Below the pieces are notes generated by a model. That model saw nothing but the letters and a program-made list of their open reading frames with translations. It had not been told where the DNA came from and made no database searches. 64,000 nucleotides of DNA, taken from the NCBI GenBank assembly GCA_019454045.1, contig SKCR01036760.1, forward strand, positions 62,001-126,000, written 5' to 3'. Of this stretch, positions 32,579-45,830 are shown piece by piece; within the stretch, counting starts at the first letter, position 1, and each line of letters starts with the position of its first letter. Origin of the DNA: Zanthoxylum bungeanum. Lineage: Eukaryota > Streptophyta > Magnoliopsida > Sapindales > Rutaceae. A program made the translations under genes and the position numbers.

Positions 32579-34400
32579 ATTAATTGGACCTGCGTGTCCA
32601 GCCTATTACCTTATTTCTCATTGTATTTCTCTTCTCACCTATTCCCCTCAATGTAAATGAGGTTTCTTTATGAGTGTAGTGTAACAGGTAGAAGTAAATA
32701 ATTGTGCTAGCGGGAGAGAGGAAATGAAGAGATTTGATCTAGGATCAATGTGTAAAGTATCCATCTGCATTCATTATTATTTTATCATATGCGCTTTATT
32801 ATGTGTTTAGAATGCATGCTTAAGGGTGTATGATGATGAGACCTTAACAAAGATAATAAATTTGTTGCCAATTTGCACGTGAAAAACCCTCGCTAAATAT
32901 TAAGCGTTTTTCCTTCCATTGAGTGATTCTTACTCAAGATCCAAGACTGGCATTGGCTTGTTGGCCAAAGTCAAGGCCTTTGTCCGTCGAGGATGTGTTT
33001 GAATAACGAGAGCTTTGTTCCATATCGGTTGTCTTGTCCAAGTTGTGGTTTGTTGGCCAAATCAAGACTACTTCTTGTCCATCGACATTGATACGAAGCT
33101 TTCCATGGTCAATGGGTCGCGCTTGAATGGGATCACTAAGTTTGTTGTGCCAAAGCCAAGGCTTAGTTGATTCAGAGAGGAAAAATGTTAGGCAATACAT
33201 TGGATTATTGGCATATATAAGATATATGTTTCGGACTTGGATGTCCCCCTACCGATCTAGGAATTGGATTGGATCCAATCGATCTTAGAGATCTACCTAG
33301 TTAATTATCATACAATTTGTTGCCAAAGTCAAGATTGTGTGATATTTAACGGGATCCTAGCCCACTAGGAAACACGGTTTCCCGAGTACTCGACAGAGGG
33401 TTAAAGGCTCGCCGAAAAATAGTGGGAGGCAAGAATTGAATTTGCAATACTCGTTCAATTTTAAATATTCGTTTAGTAACTTGCCATACGCGCTCAATCA
33501 TAAATTATTTCATCGATATAAATTAATATATTAGTTGGACTAATATTTAATTGTTGTTTTTATTAAAGCAGTTGGACTGTATTATAGTTGATTATATAAT
33601 TGGATTATAGTAATCATATATTTGAATAATTAATTTCAATTTACAGTTGATTTTATAATTGGATTATAGTAATCAATGTAATGAGGTTAATTAATTTAAA
33701 TTATATTTGATTATATTGTTGGACTATATAATCATTATATATATAGTACCACAAATCGTTGATTAAATAGTTGGACTATTAGAATCAAGATATAATTGAA
33801 AGATTAGTGTTTAAAACATAATCATGGGTGAAAATGTATTTAAACGACTTTAATTTTCAAATTGGGAATAAAATTTCAGGATGGTCCTGGAAACTAATAA
33901 GTTACTTTATTTGATAAAATAACATTTTAGGCCTAAGCCTGAAGTTAAGCAAATAAATGGAACATGATATTTGGAATATTCATGTAATGATAACTTTAGT
34001 GCTTAATCCATTATACTTGTCATAGACTCCTTAATTTCTTTATCAGAATTAAGGATTAGATCCATAAAGTATGATAATGAAATTAAAGGATCTTCATAGA
34101 TTAGATCTTAGAAGTACTTTTAGTGCAATAGTAAACTCTTGGAGAGTTAATGGCTATACTCAAGGAGACAAAGCCAAAGTTTGCAATAATGCAAGTAGCG
34201 CAAGGCGCACCTTACTTCGATATTCCAGAATGCCAAGGCTTGGCCAAAGGCTTCTGGAGTGTGAAAAGGGCAAATGCAAAATCATTATAATCTTCTAGGA
34301 AGATAAAAGGACATATCCCAAGAGGAATTGAAGACGAGCAAGGCTCTGACTTCAAATATGTTTCTCATAAATATGTTCACTACTAGTTTTAAAATTAGAT
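32579..34400 (+). other. Element B internal DNA right of T2, no recognisable gag
   Basis: This is homologous to 42240-44060 of C and to the reverse of 11010-12840 of A. It carries the repeated GGCCAAAGTCAAG words near 32960, 33054 and 33322. It also carries AT-rich runs with TAGTTGGACTAT-type words at 33520-33790. No zinc knuckle or capsid motif was found. Confidence 0.6.
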
Positions 34401-34439
34401 TTTAGATACTTAGTGTGATACATAAAATATGTACTGATG

Positions 34440-34730
34440 TTCAGAATCTGCTATGAGTAGGATACTGACTTCTATTAAGATTAATCTGCGAATTGAAAAC
34501 GGGACGAAAGTCGCTGTTTTAACCGTAGATACCTAAGTTTAGGAACTACCCTTTGGGTATGTACGTAAATTAGGAAACTGTTATAATGTAAATAGTTTGA
34601 CTAGAAACATTATCTCTATATCAGTTATAATCCGTTGCGGATATACCTTTATATTCTAGAACACTAAAGTGTTTATTATATAAAGATGATATTGAGATAA
34701 ACACATTAGATGTGAACAACAGAATTTATA
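34440..34730 (+). pseudogene. Element B protease to pre-integrase trace
   Basis: ENGTKVAVLTVDT is readable at about 34493, matching the family NGxKVAALAxGT block after the protease. Further pieces lead into the pre-integrase region. Stops are frequent. This is the B counterpart of 10779-11033. Confidence 0.55.
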
Positions 34731-34955
34731 TTTAGAATATAAATAAATCTCACACGTAAAACATGACAAACAATAGCTCAAAACTGATTTGATCAGGTTG
34801 AAACTTGTAATGTGGCATTGTTGTCAGGGACACAGTTAAACAAGACTCGTATATCCACACTTTTGAAGAGTGGGTACTAGGACTGATTTGATTCCAATCA
34901 AATAAAGTCTACGAATCTAGTTTATTGGACAAAGTGCCAAAAACAATATTTACTT

Positions 34956-35125
34956 GGTAAAAGTGCAAATGCCACCGATCTATTAGCCCTCGGTCATAGT
35001 GACGTAAGTGGGCCCATGTCTAGCTAGGCTAGAGATGGATATGAATGTTTCGTGACCTTTACGGATGTGGCATCGCATTATGGTTATGTGTTTCTTTTGA
35101 AACACAAATCGGAAACTTTTAAAGT
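34956..35125 (+). pseudogene. Element B integrase core trace
   Basis: The frame from 34956 reads GKSANATDLLALGHSDVSGP, MSS, a TAG stop, then ARDGYECFVTFTDVASHYGY and VFLLKHKSETF. Unlike A and C, B keeps the first catalytic Asp (HSD). The TAG stop is at the same codon in all three. Farther downstream RTPPGTRQFDGVSD (about 35249) matches the TPPGTPQxNGVSER block near the catalytic Glu. Confidence 0.85.
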
Positions 35126-36099
35126 TTCGACACGAAATAGACAAACTGACCGGCTAAAGTATTAAACCATCACGGTTGACCATGATGAAAATACTTAAGC
35201 AATAAGTTTCTCATATACTTGAAAGAGTATAGTATTCTTTCAATGAGGACTCCTCCCGGAACACGTCAATTTGACGGTGTGTCCGACAGATAAATCGAAT
35301 TTTGTTGGACATGATAAGGTTAATCATGAGTCGCTCTGAGCTACTATTTCTTTCAACGGATACGCTAAACAGTGCAGAACTTATTTTGAATAAGGTTCCA
35401 TAAATCTGTTTTTGAAAGATAACATATTAGATATGAACAGGAAAGAAACTAGGTTTCTCATTCCTGATGATTTGGGTATGCTAGGCATAAATTTTGATGA
35501 TACCAACCAGAACCCAAATCGGATAAGTGCCAAAGTTGTATTTATCCTAGGGATACCTAAGTATAGTACTTATACAACTCACAAAAGAACAATGTAATTG
35601 TTGCTCGCCATGCGTTTTTCCTAAGAGGAATACCGATATGCAGTGGTAAGTGGGAGGAAAGTAAAACTCGATGAAAATTGGAGTAATACTATCTAGGCAC
35701 CAAGTCCTTAATGGAACACAAATAGTTCATCAAGGATGAAACTATACCAGTAATCTTCAAATACACAAGAACCGCGTAGGTCGGAGAGAGTCAGAAAACA
35801 ACCTGGGGTATGGGTTTCTGATCTCACCTCATAAAGATGTCAATCTTTTGAGGAACACGAACTGACTACGTATAAGGAAGTGATACAAGGTATCGACTCC
35901 CTATTATGGCAAAGTGCCATAATGTCCGATATGGATTCCATGTATATCACTATGTTTGGATACTAGTTGATGTACCGCAAGGCATTGTGCCTATTGGTAC
36001 TAAATAAGTCTTCAAGGAAGACATACATGGATTGCAACATACCAACGTACTAAGCTAGGCTTGTAGCGAAAATGTAGAGTTATCAACATTGTGTTGATT

Positions 36100-36480
36100 G
36101 CGACGAAACCTTTTACATGTTGCCACGGTAAATCCGTTTGGATAATGCTTGCTAATGCTGCATGTTTCATTCATGAAATGTGGCAGCTGAATGCCAAAAC
36201 CGCTTTCCTTAACGGAAACCTTTCGGAGGATGTTTACAACATCTTGACGGTTTCGTCGAACCATAACAAGCAAACTAGGTTTGCAGGTTATTCAATCCAT
36301 AGATGGAATGAAGCAAGCATTAAGTTCTTGGAATTATCGTTTTGATGTAATCATAATGATGTATGATTTAATTCAAAACGAAAATAATTCTTCTGTATAT
36401 AAGGAGGTTAGTGAGAGCGCACTGACAGTGAATGTCAAGAGTAATGATGATATATCATTTCTTGGAAATGATATTCCAAT
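36100..36480 (+). pseudogene. Element B reverse transcriptase trace
   Basis: A frame starting near 36091 gives EMWQLNAKTAFLNGNLSEDV, which matches the copia RT block QMDVKTAFLNGxLxEDVY with its Asp changed to Asn. An overlapping frame gives AGYSIDGMKQALSSWNYRFD..., and later SNDDISFLGNDIP where intact elements have YVDDILxxGNDIP. This is the clearest RT in the A/B/C family and proves it is Ty1/copia. It is non-functional. Confidence 0.85.
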
Positions 36481-36925
36481 AATATAATCGGTGAAAGCTT
36501 GGCTTTCATGAAAACGACTATAAGTCGTGACAACGATACTATAAAGATTGAATAACGGAATAGTGAGCTGGAAATCTTCCAAGCAAGATACTATTACCGA
36601 ATAAACAATAAACGCGGGTTATTGCTGCAGCTGAGGCAGCAATAGAAGCCATTTGGGTCGATAACAATCTAATTAGATTAGATACAGTTCTATTAGCAGC
36701 TGAGCTAGGCTTCAGCACAAGCTAAAGAATTAATATCTCATCAACGATCCAGATACATACTTCGATATTCATCTGATTCCTTTGGATCATACATCGTGGC
36801 GATGTGATGATCGAATAAATCGCATCAGATGATAATCATGTAAATCCGTTGACGAAAACTTTTCTCAGCAGTTTGAGCCAACCGTACAAAGTTCGGGTGT
36901 AAGACACTCGAGTGACTGGCTATAG

Positions 36926-36939
36926 GCCAAGTGGGAGAT
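36926..36939 (+). other. Element B polypurine tract
   Basis: GGCCAAGTGGGAGAT runs directly into TGTTGGACAATT, the 3' LTR start. It is the same tract as in element A. Confidence 0.88.
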
Positions 36940-37136
36940 TGTTGGACAATTATGACCCATAGCGTCACTATTTGTACAGATCATGGTGATGTTTGTACAA
37001 ATTAACTATGTGAAAAAGGAGATTGCACTCTTATCTTTTGTGATTAGATCACCAAGATATATAAATGATAGGAGGTCTATGTGATTTGTTCCTGGATTGA
37101 GAATGATATGAGACAGTATCAGTCCACGAAGGATAA
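36940..37136 (+). repeat. Element B 3' LTR, first part
   Basis: This is the first 197 bases of the 3' LTR. It ends with GATAA (37132-37136), the left target duplication of solo LTR D. It resumes at 50299 with GATAAATCATTAAATATC. Confidence 0.9.
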
Positions 37137-38678
37137 TGTTGGACAATTATGACCCATAGCGTCACTATTTGTACAAATTAACTATGTGACAAAGGAGATT
37201 GCACTCTTATCATTTGTGATTAGATCACCTAGATGTATAAATGATAGGGGGTCCTTATGATTTGTTCCTGGACGGAGAATGATATGAGACAGTATCAGTC
37301 CACGAAGGATAAATCATTAAATATCCCTATTCAGAGCATTGTCGAGATTGGACATCGATAAATGAGTAAAAGACTAGTATTACACTTGTGCGCGTTGTGA
37401 GGGCTCAACGACATAGTTCTCATATATTTGGGTATAGGATACTCATGCAAGTGTAATATGAGGTTGTGTTTTACCGATTGGTACGGGAAACAGCTTCGCT
37501 CTGGAAAGACCCCTTCGGAATTCCATTGGTAGTATGACTATGTGTCTATGGGAATCCGAAATCAGGGTAGGTGTATTTGGTCTTAACCTGAGACTTGCAC
37601 CGCTAATACTTGCGACAATCAATATACTTTGGTTGCGGTCGTCGTCTAGGGCTTTAACAGGTTCTATGTACGCCAATGCTGGGTATATTGAGAATCGTAG
37701 TGTGTGGGTTGATGTCAAGACGTAAGTGTCACTCCAGTCATATGGAGATGACGGTCACGTAGGAGTACTGGTACTAGTACTCTTAAGTACTTGCAGTCAT
37801 CGGGATAAAATGACAAGGTCATGTTTATCCGATTATAGAGACTAGTTACCAGACATCCGACATGTGCTTCGTACGGGGCAGACACAATTCCAGCCCCAGG
37901 CCTAGCACGTGATCATCCGATACTGGACAGAAATACGCAATACTACGTATACTACGCCTGATATAGATCTTTATTCCTGTAAGGATATTTCCAGAGAATG
38001 GGTAGGCATGGCGCTTTGCTAGAGGCCAACATTGTCTTGTAAATCGGTATAAAACGGTAGTACCGGTACTTACGTGTTCGGATTTTCCGACGACCGAATT
38101 TACTGCCAACATATAGAGATCTCATGGGTCGCTTCCCAAAGATTCACCGATGACGTATGACTCGCACTCTAAATTAATCTGGGATTAATTAGAAGAGAGA
38201 GAAAATTAATCTGGGATTAATTGCGGAGATATTTTATCTGGGAATAAATATTATTTAAAGAGGATATAACGATTAATTTGGAATTAATCGGTAAATTAAT
38301 ATATTCGATATATGAAACGAAATTGGATTTCGACGCGGAATTAAAATTAGATTTTAATTTGGCGAATGAATTAATTTAGAATTAATTCGTTAGCGACGTG
38401 AATAGTAATTATGCTTGGCATTATTATTTAATTAAATTAGATTTAATTACGTCGCAATGGAAAATTCGTTAATTTGGAATTAGTGAACCGAAGCCCGAGA
38501 TTATTTGCGAGCGCATTCGCATTTCGAATTCGAATACTGCACGCAAGTCAAATCAAGCGTCAAATCGCTAGTCGCATCTAGCGTCACATCATTCGTCAAT
38601 CAAATGATGGATGTCTTTCACTTTGAGTGATTGACGCAAGTCACTATTCATGATTGATGGATTGATGAGTTGATGTTG
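37081..38678 (+). repeat. 1598-bp tandem duplication unit (flank plus LTR part)
   Basis: GTGATTTGTTCCTGGATTGA starts at 37081 and again at 38679. LTR starts are at 37137 and 38735. The junction at 38679-38681 shows 3-base microhomology (GTG) between LTR position ~1542 and the flank. The 56-base flank copies differ at one site, while the first ~300 LTR bases differ at roughly 15 sites plus a 20-base deletion in the first copy. Confidence 0.85.
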
Positions 38679-39041
38679 GTGATTTGTTCCTGGATTGAGA
38701 ATGATATGAGATAGTATCAGTCCACGAAGGATAATGTTGGACAATTATGACCCATAGCGTCACTATTTGTACAGATCATGGTGTTGTTGTACAAATTAAC
38801 TATGTGACAAAGGAGATTGCACTCTTATCATTTGTGATTAGATCACCTAGATGTATAAATGATATGAGGTCCCTATGATTTGTTCCTGGACAAAGAATGA
38901 TACGAGACAATTTCAGTCCACGAATGATAAATCATTAAATATCCCTAGTCAGAGCATTGTCGAGATCGGACATCGATAAATGCGTAAAAGACTAGTATTA
39001 CACTTGTGCGTGTGGTGAGGGCACAACGACATAGTTCTCAT

Positions 39042-41054
39042 TGTTGGACAATTATGACCCATAGCGTCAGTATTTGTACAAATCATGGTGTTGTTGTACA
39101 AATTAACTATATGATAAAGGAGATTGCACTCTTCTCATTTGTGATTAGATAACCTAGATGTATAAATGATAGGAGGTCCCTATGATTTGTTCCTGGACGG
39201 AGAATGATATGAGACAGTATCAGTCCACGAAGGATAAATCATTAAATATCCCTAGTCAGAGTATTATCGAGATTGGACATCGATAAATACGTAAAAGACT
39301 AGTATTACCTTGTGCGCGTTGTGAGGGCACAACGGCATAGTTCTCATATATTTGGGTATATGATACTCATGCAAGTGTAATAGGAGGTTGTGTTTTACCG
39401 ATGGTACGGGAAACAGCTTCGCTCTGGAAAGACCCCTTCGGAATTCCATTGGTAGTATGACTATGTGTCTATGGAAGTCCGAAATCAGGGTAGGTGTATT
39501 TGGTCTTAACCTGAGACTTGCACCGCTAATACTTGCGACAATCAATATACTTTGGTTGAGGTCGTCCAGGGCTTTAACAGGTTCTGTGTACGCCAATACT
39601 GGGTATATTGAGAATCGTAGTGTGTTGGGTGTGATGTCAAGACGGAAGTTTCACTCCAGTCATATGGAGATGATGGTCACGTAGGATACGGGACAGGTTC
39701 TCTTAAATGCTGCAACTATCGGGATATTATGACTAGGTCATGTTTATCCGATTATAGAGACTAGTCAACCAGACATTCGACATGTGCTTCGTACGGGGCA
39801 AACACAATTCCAGCCCCAGGCCTAGCACGTGATCATACGATACTGGACAGAAATACGAAATACTACGGTATACTACGCTTGATACAAATCCTTTATTCCT
39901 GTAAGGATGTTTCCGGAGAATTGGGTAGGCATGGTGCTTTGCTAGAGGCCAACCATGTCTTGTAAATCGGTATAAACATAGTACTCGGTACTTACGTGTT
40001 CGGATAGTCCGACGACCGAATTCACTGCCAACATATCCGGGGATCTCATGGGTCGCTTCCCAAAGATTCACCGATACGTATGACTCGCACTCTAAATTAA
40101 ACTGGGATTAATTAAAAGAGAGAGAAAATTAATCTGGGATTAATTACGGAGATATTTTATCTGGGATAAAATATCATTTAAAGAGAGATAACGATTAATT
40201 TGGAATTAATCGATTAATTAATATATTTGATATATTAAACGAAATTCGATTTCGACGCGGAATTAAAATTAGATTTTAATTCGGGCGAACGTGTTAATTT
40301 AGAATTAATTCGTTAGCGACGTGAATAGTGACTTCGCTAGGCGTAATCATTTAATTACGACGCAACGGAAAATTCGTTAATTTGGAATTAGCGAACCCGA
40401 GCCCGAGATTATTTGCGAGCGCATTCGCATTTCGAATTCGAGTGCGGCACGTCAAATCAAGCGTCAAATCGCTAGTCGCATCAAGCGTCAAATCACTTGT
40501 CACTTTGAGTGATGTGACTTGACAACTTGTGATTAATGTGATTGAGTGATTGAGTGATGGGAGTGGTTGGAGCCATTTATGGCTTGACTTTTGAAAGAAA
40601 ATTTGGTATATGTTTATTTATTTTTAGAAAACAAAAATGACTTTACATTTTTTTCTCTCTCCCATCTTTCTCTTCTTCACAAACACGCCCATGGAGGGGC
40701 AAAAACCTTCTGGTTTTCTGTGAACTGCCGTGAGCAGTGATGGAAGCAAGTGTGGATTTTGTGGCAAAATCACAAGTGCTAGCACACTTACGAGACATGC
40801 GAAGGTGATAGGGAAGTCCACCCATGAGCCGGGAACCATTCGACGAAGCTTAGAGCTTGACGAAGGACTCGAACGAAGGCCAAACCAGTGAGCACAAATA
40901 GCCCACTGCCGAACCAGTGAGGAGCAGATTTTTGAAGTTTCGTTGCCTCCGCGTCGCTCAACCGATCGATGTGAGTATTCCGCAACTTCTTCGATTGTTA
41001 TTCACATTTGATTCATGCTTATTATTGATCTTGGGACCTTAATAGAAACCAACA
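39042..41054 (+). repeat. Element C 5' LTR
   Basis: Starts TGTTGGACAATT and ends GAAACCAACA. It pairs with 46522-48532 (shared block TTGGTATATGTTTATTT and the CCCATGGAGGGGCAAAAACC stretch). It has a TGG/TAG-loop palindrome run at about 40095-40400. Confidence 0.95.
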
Positions 41055-41055
41055 A

Positions 41056-41068
41056 TGGCATCTAGAGC
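41056..41068 (+). other. Element C primer-binding site (mutated)
   Basis: TGGCATCTAGAGC lies one base after the LTR, versus TGGTATCAGAGC in A. Confidence 0.8.
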
Positions 41069-44000
41069 AAGGTTTGAGCATGAAAAGTTTAGGGTTAAAA
41101 TTTGGGTAAATTGATTTTGAGCATGAATTTATGAAATTGGATGAATGAATATGCTTAAATGTGTTTGAATTGAAGTTTGATTGGATCAATTTCAAGAGAA
41201 ATGGATTGGAAGAGTTGGCCGAATGTCAATGAACCCTAATTGTCTTGGTGATTTTTGATTTTGATCCATTGGATGAGTTAGAATCATTCGGGAATGTGAT
41301 TTAATGTCGATTGTGGAATTAATTGGATTGAATTCGAATCGGACAAAAATCCTCTCCCTTGGCCGAGACTTTGAGCATGTAATTATGGGTTTGATTTTAA
41401 TCAAATTGTGTTGGACATGTGATGATGAAAATGAGCATGATTGATTGTGTAAATTAATGTTTTAGAAATGTTAATTTGGGTAATTAATTGTGTAATGCAC
41501 TTTATGTAATTAAATTGTGAAATTGGGTTTTTGTGATTTAATTATAATTGGGCCTTAAAATTGGATTTGGGCTTTTGTGTTGTAATTGGGCTTGTTGGGC
41601 TTTGTTGTACAAAGTTGGGTTTAGGCAAAATTGGTTGGATCCAATTAGGCCTAAAACCACATCCATAAAGCCCAAATGCGACTAAATGGACCTTTAAAGT
41701 TTCATTGGGCCTAATGGGCCAAGATTGATTTCTAGGCTTATTGGGTAACTCCCAGATTGGATTTTGGTTAGTCGGTTTACCCCCGAGTTTACCAAAAGTC
41801 CACACCTTAAGAAATTAATTAAAAGCCCATTGGACTTTAATTAAATTGACGTTGGACGTTAATCGGGCTTTGAGACCCGTTACGATTAAATTTGAAATTT
41901 AAGTCGTAAAAGGTTTATTAATAAAAGTGTAATATTTAATTTGGAATTAAATAGCGAATTAGAATTGAATGCATATTTAATTGGATTTAATTATGTAGTT
42001 TAATTTAATTCGAGAATTCGTACTTTGAGTACTTATTCGCAAAAAACGAGTTTGACTCGAGCAAAATCAAATCGTTGTTTGAACATTGGATGATCACTAA
42101 TTATCAGATTAATTAATTGGATTAGATTGATTGAAAACATGCTTGTGTGAATACATGGTTGCGATGCATGAATAATGTATATCAGATGGATATTAGATGG
42201 GTGGGACAATTTTAGAAATTGTTGTAATAAATTTGATTTATTAATTGGACCTGCTTGTCCAGCCTTATTACCTCGCATTTCTTTGTATTCTCTTCTCACA
42301 TATTCCCCTCAATGTAAATGAGGTTTCCTTAGAAGTGTAGTGTAACGGGTAGAAGTAAATACTTCTGTTGTGCTAGCGGGAGAGAGAAAGTGAGAGATTT
42401 GATCTAGGATCAATGTGTAAAGTATCCATCCGCATATCATTATTATTTTATTCATATGCACTTTATTATGTATTTATAATGCATGTTTAAGGGTGTATGA
42501 TGATGAGACCTTAATAAAGATAATAAATTGGTTGCCAATTTGCACGCGAAAAACCCTCACTAAATGTTAAGCGTCTTTCCTTCCATTGAGTGATTCTCAC
42601 TCAAGATCCGAGACTGGCATTGGCTTGTTGGCTAAAGTCAAGGCCTTTGTCCGTCGAGGATGTGTTTGAATCACAAATGCTTTGTTACATATCGGTGTCT
42701 TGTCCAAGTTGTGGTTTGTTGGCGAAAGTCAAGACCACTTCTTGTCCATCGACATTGATTACGAAGCTTTCCATGGTCAATGGGTCGCGCTTAACTGGGA
42801 TCACTAAGTTTGTTGTGCCAAAGCCAAGGCTTAGTTGATTCAGAGGAAAAAGGTTAGGTAATACATTGGATGTATTGGCATATATAAGATATATGTTTCG
42901 GACTTGGATGTCCCCCTACCGGATCTAGGAATTGGATTGGATCCAATCGATCTTAGAGATCTACCTAGTTAATTATCATACAATTTCTTGGCCAAAGTCA
43001 AGATTGTGTGATATTTAACGGGATCCTAGCCCACTAGGAAACACGGTTTCCCGAGTACTCGACAGAGGGTTAGAGGCTCACCGAAAAATAGTGGGAGGTA
43101 AGAATTGAATTTGCAATACTCGTTCAATTTTAAATATTAGTCCAACTAACATTTAATATATATGACGAATGATATTTGTTGATTAAATAGTTGGACTATA
43201 TATTCAAACTATTCATTTATAGTTGATTTTATAATTGGATTATAGTCATCAATATAATTGAATTTAATCTATTAAATTATAGTTGATTAAATAGTTGGAC
43301 TATTGTAATCATTATAATAAATAGTACTTAAATCATTGATTAAATAGTTGGACTATTAGAATCAAGATATATTTGAAAGATTGACATTTAAAACATAATC
43401 CTAGGGGAAATGTATTTAAATGGTTTAATTTTCAAATTGGGAATAAATTTTAGGATGGTCCTGGAAAATAATAAGTTACTTTATTAGATAAAATAACATA
43501 TTATGCCTAAGCCAGGAGTTAAGCAAATAGTAGAGCATGATCTTTGGAAGATCATGTAATGATAACTTTAGTGCTTAATCCATTCAGCTTGTCGCAGTAG
43601 ACTCCTTCATTTCTGAATCAGAACTAAGTATTAGATCCTTAAAGTATGATAAAGAAATTGAAGGATCTTCATAAATCTATGCTTAGATTTTAGAAGTACT
43701 AAATTGCAATAAATAACTTTTGGAGAGTTAATGACTATTCTCAAAGAGATAAAAGTCAAACTTTACAATTAGGCAAGTAGCGCAATGCGCACTTTATTTC
43801 GATATTCTAGAAGACCTAGGCTAGGCCAAAAGCTTCTGGAATGTGGAAAAGGGCAAAAGACAAATCATTATAATCTTCTGGGAAGATAAATGACATATCC
43901 CAAAATGTATGCTTAAATGTGGCAAACGGGATCGCCGAAGCGTGATTGCCGTTTGGACAAAGCAGACATGAAGGAATTGAAGAACGAGCAAGGCTTTAAC

Positions 44001-44080
44001 TTCAAATAAGTTTGTCAAGATTATGTTCACTACTAGTATTGAAATTGGATTTTAAATACTTAGTGTGGTACATAAATATA
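41069..44080 (+). other. Element C leader and gag-position DNA, no recognisable gag
   Basis: This is the homologue of A 11034-13998. It includes TGG-loop palindromes at about 41885-42000 and an ~82-codon sense frame at 42590-42838. The equivalent frame is also open in A (12476-12228), but B is disrupted there. The frame holds KVKTTSCPSTLITKLSMVNG and matches no family I recognise. Its reverse strand is also open, so coding is doubtful. Confidence 0.55.
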
Positions 44081-44089
44081 TATTGATGT

Positions 44090-44300
44090 TCGGAATCTGT
44101 TTTGAACAGGATACTGACCTCAATTGAGATTTGATATGCGAAGTGGAAATGGGACGAAAGTCGCTGTTTTAACCGTAGATACCTAAGTTTAGGAACTACC
44201 TTTTGGTGTGTACCTAAATTAGGAAACTGTTATAATGTAACTAGTTTGACTAGATACATTATTTCTATATTAGTGTTTAACCCGCTGCGGGTGAACCTTT
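44090..44300 (+). pseudogene. Element C protease to pre-integrase trace
   Basis: GNGTKVAVLTVDT-like and NCYNVTSLTRYIISIL-like pieces can be read in broken frames. They align with 10779-11033 of A and 34440-34730 of B. Confidence 0.55.
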
Positions 44301-44597
44301 ATATTCTAGAACACTAAAGTGTTTCATTATATAAAGATGATATTGAGATAAACACATTGGATGTGAATAACAGAATTTATATTTTGAATAAATAAATCTC
44401 AAAATATATACAAAAAAAAAACAGCTCAAACTGATTTGATCAGAAGAAACTGATGTGGCATTGTTGTCGGGGACACAATTAAACAAGACTCGTATATCCA
44501 CACTTTTGAAGAGTGGGTACTCGGACTAATTTGATTCAATCAAATAAAGTCTACGAATCTAGTTTATTAGGCAAAATGCCTAAAACACTATTTACTA

Positions 44598-44735
44598 GGT
44601 AAAAGTGTAAGTGCCACCGATCTGTTAGCCCTAGTTCAGAGTGAAGCAAGTGGGCCCATGTCTAGCTAGGCTAGAGGTGGATATGAATATTTCGTGACCT
44701 ATACAGATGTGGCATCTCGTTATGGTTATATGTGT
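44598..44735 (+). pseudogene. Element C integrase core trace
   Basis: The frame from 44598 reads GKSVSATDLLALVQSEASGP, MSS, a TAG stop, then ARGGYEYFVTYTDVASRYGY. The HSD of the family is QSE here, so the first catalytic Asp is Glu, as in A. The stop is at the same codon as in A and B. Confidence 0.85.
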
Positions 44736-45539
44736 TTCTTTTAAAGAAAACAAATCAGAAACTTTTACAGTTTCGACGCGAAATAGACAAACAGATCGGC
44801 TATAGTATTATACCGTCACGGAAGACCTATACGGATGTGGCATCTCGTTTTGGTTATATGTGTTTCTCATGTTACTAGGCATATGTTTGGATGATACCAA
44901 ACTAAAACCCAATTTGGATAAGTGCCTATTGTAGGATATCCTAGGGATACCATAAGTATTGTACTTATACAACTCACAAGAGAACAATTAGATTGTTGCT
45001 CACCATGCGGTTTTCCTAAGAGGAATACCGATATGCAGTGGTAAGTGGGAGGATAGTAAAACTCGATGAAAATCGGAGTAATACTATTCAAGGCACCGAT
45101 TCCTAATGGAACACAAAATGGTTTATCAAGGATGAAACTATACTATTAATCTTCGAATACACAAGAACCGCGTAAGTCGGAGAGAGTCGGAAAACAACCT
45201 GGGGTATGGGTTTCTGATCTCACTTCATAAAGATGTCAATCTTTTTGAGGTATACCAACTGACTACGTATGAGGAAGTGATACAAGGTATCGACTCCCTA
45301 TTATGGCAAAGTGCCATGAATCCGAAATGGATTCCATGTAAATCAACTATGTTTAGATACTAGTTGATGTACCGCAAAGGCATTGTGCCTATTGGTACTT
45401 TATAAGTCTTCAAGGAAGACATACATGGATGGCAACATACCAACGTATAAAGCTAGGCTTTTAGCGGAAAGGTATCGTTATCAACATTGTGTTGATTACG
45501 ATTCAACCTTTTACCTGTTGCCATGGTAAATCCATTTGG

Positions 45540-45830
45540 ATAATGCTTGCTAAAGCTGTGTATTTTATTTATGAAATATGTCAGCTTAACGGGAAAATCG
45601 CTTTCCTGAAAAGGAAACCTTTTGGAGGATGTTTACAATATCCTGTCGGTTTTGTCGTACCATAACAAGAAAACTAGGTTTGCAGGTTATTTGATCCATG
45701 TTTGGATTGAAGCAAGCATAGGTTCTTGGAATTGTCGTTTTAATGTGATCATAATGGTTTATGATTTAATTCAAAATGAAATGATTCTTGTGTATATAAG
45801 AGGGTTAGTGGCTGTCCTATATAAATAATG
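45540..45830 (+). pseudogene. Element C reverse transcriptase trace
   Basis: Broken frames align with B 36130-36420: an IYEICQLNGKIAFLK stretch where intact elements have KTAFLNG, and later a DLIQNEMILVYI stretch. The YVDD region reads NNDN-like, as in A. Confidence 0.6.
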
